Part shown: positions 51,640 through 59,488 of the stretch, piece by piece
Numbering within the stretch: position 1 is the stretch's first letter
Layout: every line of letters starts with the position of its first letter
Origin: JAJYKC01 sp963823105
GTDB lineage: Bacteria > Acidobacteriota > Terriglobia > Bryobacterales > Bryobacteraceae
DNA: 64,000 bases
Reading direction: 5' to 3'
Assembly (NCBI GenBank): GCA_963823105.1
Contig: CAWGKC010000001.1
Coordinates: 558,001-622,000 of the forward strand
Position numbers and translations under genes: made by a program
Notes under the pieces: generated by a model
Seen by the model: the letters and a program-made list of their open reading frames with translations, nothing else
Told to the model about the DNA's origin: nothing
Database searches by the model: none

Positions 51640-54600
51640 TCGGCGCCTCCGGGTTGGGGAACGGCTTCGGAACGGGCCTGGGTGGGATGGCGTTCGGCGA
51701 AACCCTGGATGACGAAATAGAGCACGGGGACGATGAAGACAGCAAGCAAAGTGGCGGCGTTCATGCCGCCGAAAACAGCGGTGCCGAGGGCGCGCCGGGC
51801 GGAAGCTCCGGCTCCGGTGGCGACGACGAGCGGAACGACGCCGAGAATGAACGCGAAGGAAGTCATCAGAATGGGCCGCAGCCGCAGATGGGCGGCTTCG
51901 AGAGCGGCGTCGTAAACGGACATGCCTTCCTCGCGGCGCAGCTTGGCGTACTCGACGATGAGAATGGCGTTTTTGGCGGCGAGTCCGATTAGGGTGACGA
52001 TGCCAATTTGCGTGTAGATATCGTAGGCGTAGTTGCGGAGATAGACGGCGAGCAGCGCGCCGAAGAGGCCGAGCGGAACGGCCAACACGACGGCGAAGGG
52101 GATGGCCCAGCTTTCATAGAGCGCGGCGAGAAAGAGGAAGACGAGGATCGCGGCGAAGCCGAAGATGTAGCCCTCCTTGCCTTCGGAGAGGCGCTGTTGA
52201 TAGACGGTTCCGGTCCACTCGAAGCCATAGCCGGGAGGGAGCACCTGGCGCGCGATTTCCTCCATGGCGTTGGCGGCCTGGCCGGAGCTGTAACCCGGAG
52301 CGGGGCCGCCGAGGATTTTCGCGGTGCGGAAGCGATTGTAGCGATAGACGACTTCTGGGCCGGAGATGGGCTTGGCGTTGACGAGGGTGCTGAGCGGAAC
52401 CATGTCGCCGCTGCCGGTGCGGACATAGAAGCGGTTGATGTCGTCGGGACGGTCGCGATATTCGGGTTCGGCCTGGATGAGCACTTTCCAGGTGCGGCCG
52501 AAGCGGTTGAAGTCGTTGACGTAGAGGCCGCCGAGAAAGGTTTGAAGCGCGTCGTAGACGTCGGTGACGGGGATGCCGAGGGTCTGTGTTTTTTCGTTGT
52601 CGAGATTGGCCTGGAATTGCGGGACGCTGTTGCGGAAGCTGCTGAAGACGCCGGCAAGCTCAGGGCGTTTGGCGGCGGCGTCGGTTAGGGTATTCATCAC
52701 GGTGGCGAGTTGGGCGATGTCGCCGCCGGCGCGGTCTTCGAGCATGAATTCGAATCCGCCGGAGGTGCCGAGGCCGAGGATGGGCGGAAGGCCGAAGCCG
52801 AAGATGAGGGCGTCGCGGATGCCGGCGAATTTCATTTGGGCCGCGCCGAGGATGGAGTCGAGTTGAAGTTGTTTCGAGCGGCGTTCTTCCCAGGGCTTGA
52901 GGGTGACGATGATGGTGGAGACGTTGGAATTGTTGGTGGAGGTGGTGATGTCGAGGCCGCCGAAGGTGGTGACGGCCTCGACGCCGGGCAGATCGCGCAC
53001 GGCGGCTTCGGCTTGTTCGACGACGCGCAGGTTGCGTTCGATGGAAGCGCCGTCGGGCAGGCGGACGGCGACGAAGAAGACGCCCTGGTCTTCATCGGGC
53101 AGGAATCCGGTTGGCAGAGCTTTGAATAGCGTCCCGGTGGCGAGGAAGAAAGCGGCGAGAGCGGCGAGGGCGAAGACGGAGCGGCGGATGAGGCTCTTCA
53201 CGCCGGTGAGATATTTACTTGTGGTCCATTCGAAGGCCCGGTTGAATTGGCCAAAGAAGCGGGCGAGCAAGCCGCGCGATTCGGATTTGGGTTTGAGCAG
53301 GAGAGCGCTGAGGGCGGGGCTGAGCGAGAGCGCGTTGAAGGCGGAGAGGAGGACGGAGGCGGCGATGGTTAAGGCGAACTGGCGGTAAATTTGGCCGCTG
53401 ATGCCGCCGAGGAAGGCGACGGGAATGAAGACAGCGCCGAGGATGAAGGCGATGGCGACGACGGGGCCGGAGACGTCGCGCATGGCCTGGAGGGTGGCGT
53501 CGCGCGAGGACATGCCCCGGTCGATGTTCAATTGCACGGCCTCGACGACCACGATGGCGTCGTCGACAACGATGCCGATGGCGAGGACGAGGCCGAACAT
53601 GCTGGTCATGTTGATGGAGAAGCCGAGGAGAGGAAACAGCGCGAGGGCGCCGACGATGGAGACGGGGACGGTGAGCAGAGGGATGAGCGTGGCGCGCCAG
53701 TTTTGCAGGAAGAGGAAGACGACGACGATGACGAGGAGGATGGCTTCAAACAGGGTTTGGACGACGTCGCGGATGGCGGCGCGGACGAACTTGGTTGCGT
53801 CGTAGGGAATCTGGTAATCGACGCCGGCGGGGAAACTTTTCTTGGCTTCGGCGAGGTAGGCGCGGACGCGGTTGGCGGTCTCGACGGCGTTGGCTCCGGG
53901 GGAAAGATAGACGATGATGAGCGAAGAAGGCTTGCCGTTCAAGCGGCTGAATGTCTTGTAGTCCTCGGCTCCGAGCTCGACGTGGGCGATGTCGCGGACG
54001 CGGAGAAACGATCCGTCGGGCTGAGCGCGCACGATGATGGCTCCGAATTGTTGGGCGTCGACCAGGCGGCCGCTCGCGTTGACGGGGTATTGAAAATCGG
54101 TTCCGTTCGGAACGGGAGGCTGGCCGATGGCGCCGGCGGGGTTCTGGCGGTTTTGCGCCTGAACGGCGTTGTTGACGTCGGTGGCGGTGATGCCGAGCTT
54201 GGCCATCTTGTCGGGGTTGACCCAGATGCGCATGCCGTAGTTCTGCTGCGCGGCGAGGCGGGTATCGCCGACGCCGGGAAGGCTGCCGATCTTGTCGACG
54301 AGGTTGATGGTGGCGTAGTTATTGAGAAAGAGCGAATCGTAGCGGCCATCGGGGGCGGTGATGGCGACGGCGGCGAGGAAGGCGGAGGAGACTTTTTTGA
54401 CGGTGACGCCGACGCGCTGGACTTCGGGCGGAAGAACGGGAAGGGCGAGGCTGACTTTGTTCTGGGTTTTGACGGTGGCGAGATCGATGTCGGTGCCGAG
54501 TTGAAAAGTGACGTCGATGGTGAGGGTGCCGTCGTTGGAGCTGCGCGAGAAAAAGTACATCATGCCGTCGAGGCCGACCAGTTGCTGCTCGATGGGTTGA

Positions 54601-54785
54601 GCGACGGTTTTTTCAAGATCCTGCGAATTGCCGCCGCGGTAACTGGCGATGATCTGGACGACGGGCGGGACCACTTCCGGGTACGTGGCGATGGGGAGGG
54701 TGGGGATGGCGACGAGGCCGACGACGACGATGACGATGGCGATGACCATCGCGAAGATGGGCCGGTCAATGAAGAATTTCGACAT
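51636..54785 (-). CDS. RND multidrug efflux permease, HAE1/AcrB family
   Basis: 1049 residues, full length, with twelve membrane segments expected. N-terminal MSKFFIDRPIFAMVIAIVIVVVGLVAIPTLPIATYPEV; proton-relay aspartates in segment 4 (VLAIGIVVDDAIVVVEAV). Large periplasmic loops follow segments 1 and 7. It exports drugs or other amphiphiles by proton antiport together with the adaptor and outer-membrane partner on either side. No local TetR-type repressor is seen. Intact although its outer-membrane partner is frameshifted. Confidence 0.95.
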   Translation of the reverse strand: MSKFFIDRPIFAMVIAIVIVVVGLVAIPTLPIATYPEVVPPVVQIIASYRGGNSQDLEKTVAQPIEQQLVGLDGMMYFFSRSSNDGTLTIDVTFQLGTDIDLATVKTQNKVSLALPVLPPEVQRVGVTVKKVSSAFLAAVAITAPDGRYDSLFLNNYATINLVDKIGSLPGVGDTRLAAQQNYGMRIWVNPDKMAKLGITATDVNNAVQAQNRQNPAGAIGQPPVPNGTDFQYPVNASGRLVDAQQFGAIIVRAQPDGSFLRVRDIAHVELGAEDYKTFSRLNGKPSSLIIVYLSPGANAVETANRVRAYLAEAKKSFPAGVDYQIPYDATKFVRAAIRDVVQTLFEAILLVIVVVFLFLQNWRATLIPLLTVPVSIVGALALFPLLGFSINMTSMFGLVLAIGIVVDDAIVVVEAVQLNIDRGMSSRDATLQAMRDVSGPVVAIAFILGAVFIPVAFLGGISGQIYRQFALTIAASVLLSAFNALSLSPALSALLLKPKSESRGLLARFFGQFNRAFEWTTSKYLTGVKSLIRRSVFALAALAAFFLATGTLFKALPTGFLPDEDQGVFFVAVRLPDGASIERNLRVVEQAEAAVRDLPGVEAVTTFGGLDITTSTNNSNVSTIIVTLKPWEERRSKQLQLDSILGAAQMKFAGIRDALIFGFGLPPILGLGTSGGFEFMLEDRAGGDIAQLATVMNTLTDAAAKRPELAGVFSSFRNSVPQFQANLDNEKTQTLGIPVTDVYDALQTFLGGLYVNDFNRFGRTWKVLIQAEPEYRDRPDDINRFYVRTGSGDMVPLSTLVNAKPISGPEVVYRYNRFRTAKILGGPAPGYSSGQAANAMEEIARQVLPPGYGFEWTGTVYQQRLSEGKEGYIFGFAAILVFLFLAALYESWAIPFAVVLAVPLGLFGALLAVYLRNYAYDIYTQIGIVTLIGLAAKNAILIVEYAKLRREEGMSVYDAALEAAHLRLRPILMTSFAFILGVVPLVVATGAGASARRALGTAVFGGMNAATLLAVFIVPVLYFVIQGFAERHPTQARSEAVPQPGGAE

Positions 54786-54789
54786 GGGT

Positions 54790-56085
54790 CTATTTCCCTT
54801 TCGCCGCGGGAGGGCGATAGGGTTGGGGATCGACTGGCGAGCCGGGGCGGGCCTTCTGCATGCCTTCGACGATGACGCGGTCGCCGGGCTTCAGGCCTTG
54901 CTGGATAATCCAACGCTCGTCGACGCGATCGCCGGTGACAACGCTGCGGGCGAGCACCGTGTTATCGGGGCCGACGGTGAGGACGCTCTGGAGACCTTGT
55001 AACTCCTGTACCGCTTTTTGAGGCACAAGCATGACGTTCTTCTGGAACGCGGTCTGCATGCGGATGCGGCCGAACTGGCCGGGAAGGATGTCGCGGCGGG
55101 GATTGGGGAAGGTGGCTTGAAGCTCCAGCGTTCCGGTTTTGGCGTCCACTTGATTGACGGTGTTGGCGACGCGGCCGGTGAAGGGATGGACGATGTCGTT
55201 GGCGAGGATCAATTGAAGCGGAGTGTTCGGGATCTCGCCGGGTTTAGTGGAGTGAGTGGAGGCGTAGGCGAGATACTCGCCCTCGCTCACTTTGAAACGG
55301 ACCCAGATGGGATCGAGCGGGACGATGGTGGTGAGCGGTTGGGAAGAGTTGGTGGTGACGAGGCCGCCGACCTGGACGAGAGTGTCGCCGATGCGGCCGG
55401 CGATGGGCGCGGCGATGGTGGCGTAGTTGAGATTGAGCTCGGCGGTGCTGAGGAGGGCGACGTTCGATTCCACCTGCGCTTTGGCGGTGTCGATTTGCGC
55501 TTTTGTGGAGAGGCGATTTTGTTCGACGTTGGCTTTATTGGCGTCGACGTTGGCTTGGTTGGCTTTGAGAGCGGCGACGGCGTTGTCGAGATCCTGCTGC
55601 GAAGCGGCATCCTGTTTGACGAGGGGTTCGAGGCGGGCGACGTCCTGTTCGGCTTTGACCAGATTCGCCTGAGCCTGTACGAGATTGGCCTGGGCCTGGG
55701 CGAGGGCGACCTGGCGTTTGGCGAATTCAAGATTGGCTTGGGATTGCTCAAGATCGCCTTTGGCTTTGGCGACGGCGGCTTCGTAGGGGCGGCGGTCGAG
55801 AGAGTAGAGAAGCTGGCCGGATTTGACGTCGGAACCGATTTCGAAGAGGCGCTTCTCGATGAAGCCATCGACGCGGGCGCGGACTTCGACCATATCGCGG
55901 GCGTAGGTTTGCGCGGCGTACTCGGCGAAGATGGGGACGTCCTCGGGATGGACTTCAATGATGGAGACGGTGGGCGGCGGAGGCGCGGACTGGCGCTGCG
56001 CGGCCTGATTCGCACCGCCGCACGCGGCGAGGAACAGAGCGAGCGCGGGAGGCGACAGCAGCGCTCCGGTGTGGCGAATCGTCAT
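54790..56085 (-). CDS. RND efflux periplasmic adaptor (MexA/AcrA family) lipoprotein
   Basis: 431 residues. Lipoprotein signal with lipobox LAAC (about 22). Barrel-sandwich half-motifs VEVRARVDGFIEKRLFEIGSDVKSGQLL and APIAGRIGDTLVQVGGLV flank a long coiled-coil hairpin (about 95-200, rich in Ala, Gln and Asn, with a QAQANLV repeat). Beta-barrel and membrane-proximal domains follow. It bridges the pump and the outer-membrane duct. First gene of the efflux operon, four bases upstream of the permease gene. No evident ribosome binding site. Confidence 0.93.
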   Translation of the reverse strand: MTIRHTGALLSPPALALFLAACGGANQAAQRQSAPPPPTVSIIEVHPEDVPIFAEYAAQTYARDMVEVRARVDGFIEKRLFEIGSDVKSGQLLYSLDRRPYEAAVAKAKGDLEQSQANLEFAKRQVALAQAQANLVQAQANLVKAEQDVARLEPLVKQDAASQQDLDNAVAALKANQANVDANKANVEQNRLSTKAQIDTAKAQVESNVALLSTAELNLNYATIAAPIAGRIGDTLVQVGGLVTTNSSQPLTTIVPLDPIWVRFKVSEGEYLAYASTHSTKPGEIPNTPLQLILANDIVHPFTGRVANTVNQVDAKTGTLELQATFPNPRRDILPGQFGRIRMQTAFQKNVMLVPQKAVQELQGLQSVLTVGPDNTVLARSVVTGDRVDERWIIQQGLKPGDRVIVEGMQKARPGSPVDPQPYRPPAAKGK

Positions 56086-56777
56086 ATATACGGAATGGAT
56101 TCAGACGGAATTGTGTACGATGCGGATTTCTGGGTTTCCGTCGGGGGATTTGGAGCGATACGCAGAGGGTAAGTGGTGGAGGGGAAACGGCTTCGATGGA
56201 GTGACGCAGATCGTGCCGCAAAGCGTGACGGATGACGGAAGTCCCCGGCGAGGATCGGACGCGGTTATTTCGCGGGTGACGAGGCTGACGAATTGGGATG
56301 GGATCTGTTGCACGCGAGGGAAGTGTAGCAGAGGGTGCGAGGGGCGGCGGGGGTGAAACGGGGCTTGGTTATTTGGAGTCAGCGGGATGCGGGGCTATGG
56401 ATTCGCGTGACTGAGTTTCTGCAAGGGCGGCAAAAGCGCGCGTGCGGCATTCCAGCACCGAAAACCACCGATCGGCAAGCCGATGAGTAGTGTTTTCCCA
56501 GCGCCAAGGTAGCTTCCTTCGACTGGGTTTTCGGATAGGATCGCCGGCGGCCTGCATTCCCATGCCACTTATGCTGGGGCACGTCTCTGTTGGAGTATCA
56601 TCGAAGGCTAAGTGAATGGGCGCCGGGATGGGAACCAAGGGCGGCAATCCAGGATCGCAAACGCCCGCCGGCCGGATCGTTCGCATGCTGTGAATGCCCG
56701 ATAATTCCCGGCGCGGAGAAGTGGTTGCGGAACAAAACGGGAGACGGGCGCGTTGGACGATATGCGGGAGGGTGCAA
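56086..56777. other. Noncoding region upstream of the efflux operon
   Basis: No coding region is supported. It should hold the promoter of the efflux operon (minus strand) and that of the DUF6632 gene (plus strand, GGAGGG at about 56767-56772), but no clear hexamers were recognised. Several short frames on both strands look accidental. Confidence 0.5.
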
Positions 56778-57164
56778 ATGAATCGAGAATTGGCTCTGAA
56801 GATCGTGTTGGCGGTGGTGGGATCGCTTTTTTTGGCGTTAGCCTATCCCTTGGTGATTTTTGCGCGGCAGGACCCGGCGTTGTCGATGATGTTCAGTCTA
56901 TACGTCACGCTCGGCGTTTTCTTGCTGCTCGCAATACGCAGCCCGGCGGCGAATCGCAGCCTGATCGCTTTTACGGCATGGTCGAGCTTCGCTCATGCGG
57001 TAGTTATGGGCACTCAGGCGATGCGGAACATGATTTCACGCGGAGAACTTATGGGTGTGTGGGTCCTCATCGCCATCGGCGTCGTTTTGATTGTGCTTGC
57101 GCCGGCAAAGCAGGGCGCCGCGCCGGCTTCACGTCGGAGTAGTGGCGTTTATCAACCCGGTTGA
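56778..57164 (+). CDS. DUF6632-like integral membrane protein
   Basis: 128 residues from the ATG at 56778, with GGAGGG upstream; a longer frame from 56694 is rejected. Four hydrophobic segments (IVLAVVGSLFLALAYPLVIF; MMFSLYVTLGVFLLLAI; SLIAFTAWSSFAHAVVMG; LMGVWVLIAIGVVLIVLA). The pattern LYVTLGVFLLLA ... NRSLIAFTAWSSFAHA matches DUF6632, a family of unknown function. The 3' end overlaps the convergent rsmD gene by 13 bases. Confidence 0.75.
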   Translation: MNRELALKIVLAVVGSLFLALAYPLVIFARQDPALSMMFSLYVTLGVFLLLAIRSPAANRSLIAFTAWSSFAHAVVMGTQAMRNMISRGELMGVWVLIAIGVVLIVLAPAKQGAAPASRRSSGVYQPG

Positions 57165-57721
57165 GTGGCGGCGGGAGGCGATGGAGTTTCTTCGCCGTGC
57201 CGTTCGTAGAAGCTGAGGGAATTGTCGCCCTGGCGGATGAGGCGGGTGTGGCGGAGGGCGCCGGTTTCCTTGGGTAATTCCTGGCGCGAGGAGTGTTGGA
57301 CGATGACGAGCGGGCAATGGCCGGGGCCGAGGGCGGCGAGGGCGGCGTCGTATTCGGAGGCGAGGGGGTAAGGGGGATCGAGGAAAACGATATCGGCGTG
57401 GAGTGCGGCGAGCGAGGGGGCGGCGGGGCCGATGCGGACCTCGGCGCGGGCGGATGCGCCGAGGGTGGAGAGGTTTTCGCGGATGATGGCGGCGGCGCGG
57501 CGGTCCTTTTCAAGGAAGACGACTTGGGATGCGCCGCGGCTGAGGGCTTCGAGGCCGACGGCTCCGGTGCCGGCGTAGGCGTCGACGAAGACGGCGCCGG
57601 GGAGGCGCGGGGCGAGGACGTTGAAGAGCGATTCGCGGAGGCGGTCTGGGGTGGGGCGCACGTCGAGGCCGGGGACGGATTTGATGTGGCGGCGGCGGAA
57701 TTCGCCGGCGATGATTCGCAT
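57152..57721 (-). CDS. rsmD: 16S rRNA (guanine(966)-N2)-methyltransferase
   Basis: 189 residues from MRIIAGEFRRRHI at 57721, the usual start of the family; six codons further upstream another ATG exists. Motifs: RPTPDRLRESLFNVL, SAM-binding DAYAGTGAVGLEALSRGA (motif I), and DIVFLDPPY (motif IV, DPPY in place of NPPY as usual in RsmD). It methylates G966 of 16S rRNA in the assembled 30S subunit. The C-terminal tail is Pro/Ala-rich and overlaps the end of the membrane protein gene. Intact. Confidence 0.93.
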   Translation of the reverse strand: MRIIAGEFRRRHIKSVPGLDVRPTPDRLRESLFNVLAPRLPGAVFVDAYAGTGAVGLEALSRGASQVVFLEKDRRAAAIIRENLSTLGASARAEVRIGPAAPSLAALHADIVFLDPPYPLASEYDAALAALGPGHCPLVIVQHSSRQELPKETGALRHTRLIRQGDNSLSFYERHGEETPSPPAATQPG

Positions 57722-57752
57722 GGGGGTCGAGTGGGGCATTTCTATTGCAGCA

Positions 57753-58082
57753 TCACTTGCGCTTGCGCTGCCGCGATTGCACGAAGGCGCGGAGGACGTT
57801 GTTCATCAGGGTTTGGTAGCCGCGGCCGTTCGAGCGGAACCACTGCAGAACGTCGTGGTCGATGCGGATGTTGATGTGGTCTTTGGGGGCCGGAATGCCG
57901 GCGATGGCTTGCGTCCAGTCCGGTTCGGCATGAACATCGTCGGTGTCTGAGCGGATCGAGGCCTCCAGTTTTGCGCCGGTTATGGCGTTGGCCTTCGCCC
58001 AATTGGTCCGGTCGCCGCCCCGCGCGATTTTGGTTTTGATTTGTTTCGCCGTAAAGCGCACGGTATCGTTTTTCTTCCCCAT
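57753..58082 (-). CDS. brnA: BrnA-type antitoxin
   Basis: 109 residues from the ATG at 58082, with a G-rich ribosome binding site. The C-terminal half shows the BrnA pattern PDWTQAIAGIPAPKDHINIRIDHDVLQWFRSNGRGYQTLMNNVLRAFV, a ribbon-helix-helix DNA-binding domain. BrnA dimerises, represses its own operon and neutralises BrnT. The upstream brnT frame overlaps its start, and the frame runs open through both because brnT is frameshifted. Confidence 0.88.
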   Translation of the reverse strand: MGKKNDTVRFTAKQIKTKIARGGDRTNWAKANAITGAKLEASIRSDTDDVHAEPDWTQAIAGIPAPKDHINIRIDHDVLQWFRSNGRGYQTLMNNVLRAFVQSRQRKRK

Positions 58083-58315
58083 CGCTTCCCCCCTTGCTGT
58101 AATGATTCGGACGGCTCCGCTGCGCCAAGTCCATATGACGGCGAAGAGTTTTCCTTCGATCTCGCCGATGCTCAGGAATCGTTCCTCGTTATCGCGCGGC
58201 GTTGGAACCGTAAGTACGGGACGGCCATCGAATAATGCGAAGGCGATGCGGAGGAAGTCGATCCCCGTTCGGCCAGCATCCATTCCCGCTTGAACTCGTC
58301 CCAGCTAAACTCCAC
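58045..58315 (-). pseudogene. brnT: BrnT-type toxin gene with frameshifts
   Basis: GTG at 58315 begins VEFSWDEFKREWMLAERG, as in BrnT. One base is missing near 58263 (a CCCC run); after it IDFLRIAFALFDGRPVLTVPTPRDNEERFLSIGEIEGKLFAVIWTWRSGAVRIITAR is a clear BrnT core (RNase barnase-like fold). A second missing base in a six-C run at 58086-58091 separates the C-terminal GEEKRYRALYG. The toxin as written would not fold. The end is approximate because no stop follows directly in the corrected frame. Either a decayed toxin or homopolymer errors. Confidence 0.78.
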
Positions 58316-58737
58316 GGCGCAGCATATCCACGATTGTACCCACAATTGAGCACGAGGGTCTGGTTTTTGCGCGGCGAATGGGCGCGGATACTAAGAGAGG
58401 GGCTCTTGAACGCCGACTGAAGGCGAACGGCTCGACACAGAAACGGCCTTATGTTGTGGGACCCGGGGCACAGGGTACGATGGGCTTGTCCCCTGAGCTG
58501 AGACAAGCAGTTAAGAGACAATCCTGTCAAGGCGAGCCAAGAAAGCAGTTAGCTGGAGTCCGTCTATCCCAGCGCCGTTAAGGCTATCGAGAAGATCGCC
58601 GACCTATAACAATGCGCCCGATGTTACTATGCGATTGTCGAGGTAGTTCTGTTTACAAACGAGGGGCTCAAGAATCTAGCTCGGGGACGGGCGTAAATAA
58701 TTGCGGCGTAAGGAACAGCGCACGAGGGTCAGGCTCC
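58316..58737. other. Noncoding region before the globin gene
   Basis: No supported gene. It contains an inverted repeat CTTGTC (58485-58490) / GACAAG (58502-58507) with an 11-base loop, which could act as a regulatory or terminator hairpin. Two GCACGAGGGTC strings (about 58349 and 58720) recur, probably by chance. An in-frame extension of the globin gene from 58612 looks non-coding. Confidence 0.45.
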
Positions 58738-59163
58738 ATGGACGGGAACGAACTGGCGGAGGTTTTTAACGACAGCTACGAACGAGTTATGAAAACGCCC
58801 GAAGAGAGCACCGAATTCTTCTCCGCGTTCTACGCTCTTTTGATGGCGAATAGCGACGAGGCGGCGAGCAAGTTTCGCAACACGAATATGGAGAAGCAAG
58901 TTCGGATGATGCACGCCTCCGTCTCGATCCTTTTGGCTTATCACGCGATGGGTAGCGAGAGCGACTACCTTCGGAAGCTTGCCGGGATCCACAGCAAGCA
59001 AGACTTCGACATCCCCCCGAGACTCTATACGGTTTGGTTGGATTGCTTGATCGCAACGGTCGGCCGGTTCGACTCGGAGTTCAACGACGACGTGGCAACG
59101 GCCTGGCGAGATGTATTCTCAAAAGGCATCGAGTTCATGACCTCAAGGTACGAAGCAGGCTAA
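58738..59163 (+). CDS. Globin-family protein
   Basis: 141 residues from the ATG at 58738; a frame from 58612 is longer than the domain needs. The helix pattern FFSAFYALLMANSDEAASKFRNTNMEKQVRMMHASVSILLAYHAMG, then LRKLAGIHSKQDFDIPPRLYTVWLDCLIATV, fits a single-domain bacterial globin with proximal His85 in the KLAGIHS motif; the distal position appears to be Gln54. The C-terminal AWRDVFSKGIEFMTSRY helix matches. It would bind haem for oxygen or nitric oxide sensing or detoxification. Codon use is less C-biased than in neighbouring genes. Globin assignment is by pattern, moderately sure. Confidence 0.75.
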   Translation: MDGNELAEVFNDSYERVMKTPEESTEFFSAFYALLMANSDEAASKFRNTNMEKQVRMMHASVSILLAYHAMGSESDYLRKLAGIHSKQDFDIPPRLYTVWLDCLIATVGRFDSEFNDDVATAWRDVFSKGIEFMTSRYEAG

Positions 59164-59286
59164 GAGAAAGCTTTCCGCCGTTAAGCTTCCCCGCCGCTGC
59201 CGCTCTTTGCCCATCCTTCCCGGATTACGGCGCAATGGGAACCATGGGCAAAAGACGGCCCAACGCCCCATCGCGTCATCGCGATG

Positions 59287-59319
59287 CGTCCAACGCCCCG
59301 GATTACGGCGCGTTGGACG
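59287..59319. terminator. Strong hairpin between convergent globin and recG genes
   Basis: CGTCCAACGC (59287-59296) pairs perfectly with GCGTTGGACG (59310-59319) around a 13-base loop. It lies between convergent genes and may serve as a two-way terminator, although no T tract follows. Part of the hairpin loop and arm, CCGGATTACGGCGC, is also found at 59220-59233. Confidence 0.45.
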
Positions 59320-59488
59320 TTCTAGAGTGCCGAGGGGCGGGGCGGGATCGCCGATCCGTACATGCCACTGGGCGACTGGTGTTTCACGTTGACGGATCGT
59401 CTGCGACTTGGGGGCCGCGATCGGATCATCTTCACGACATTGGTCACACGATGCCCGCTTTCGGAGACCGTATTCGGGGAGCGGGCGA

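Noticed and set aside
56550..56615. Plus-strand residues resembling an integrase C-terminal LLGH motif (PLMLGHVSVGVSSK)
   Set aside because: Only about 20 residues match, there is no catalytic Tyr or other integrase motif, and the frame is short. Judged accidental.
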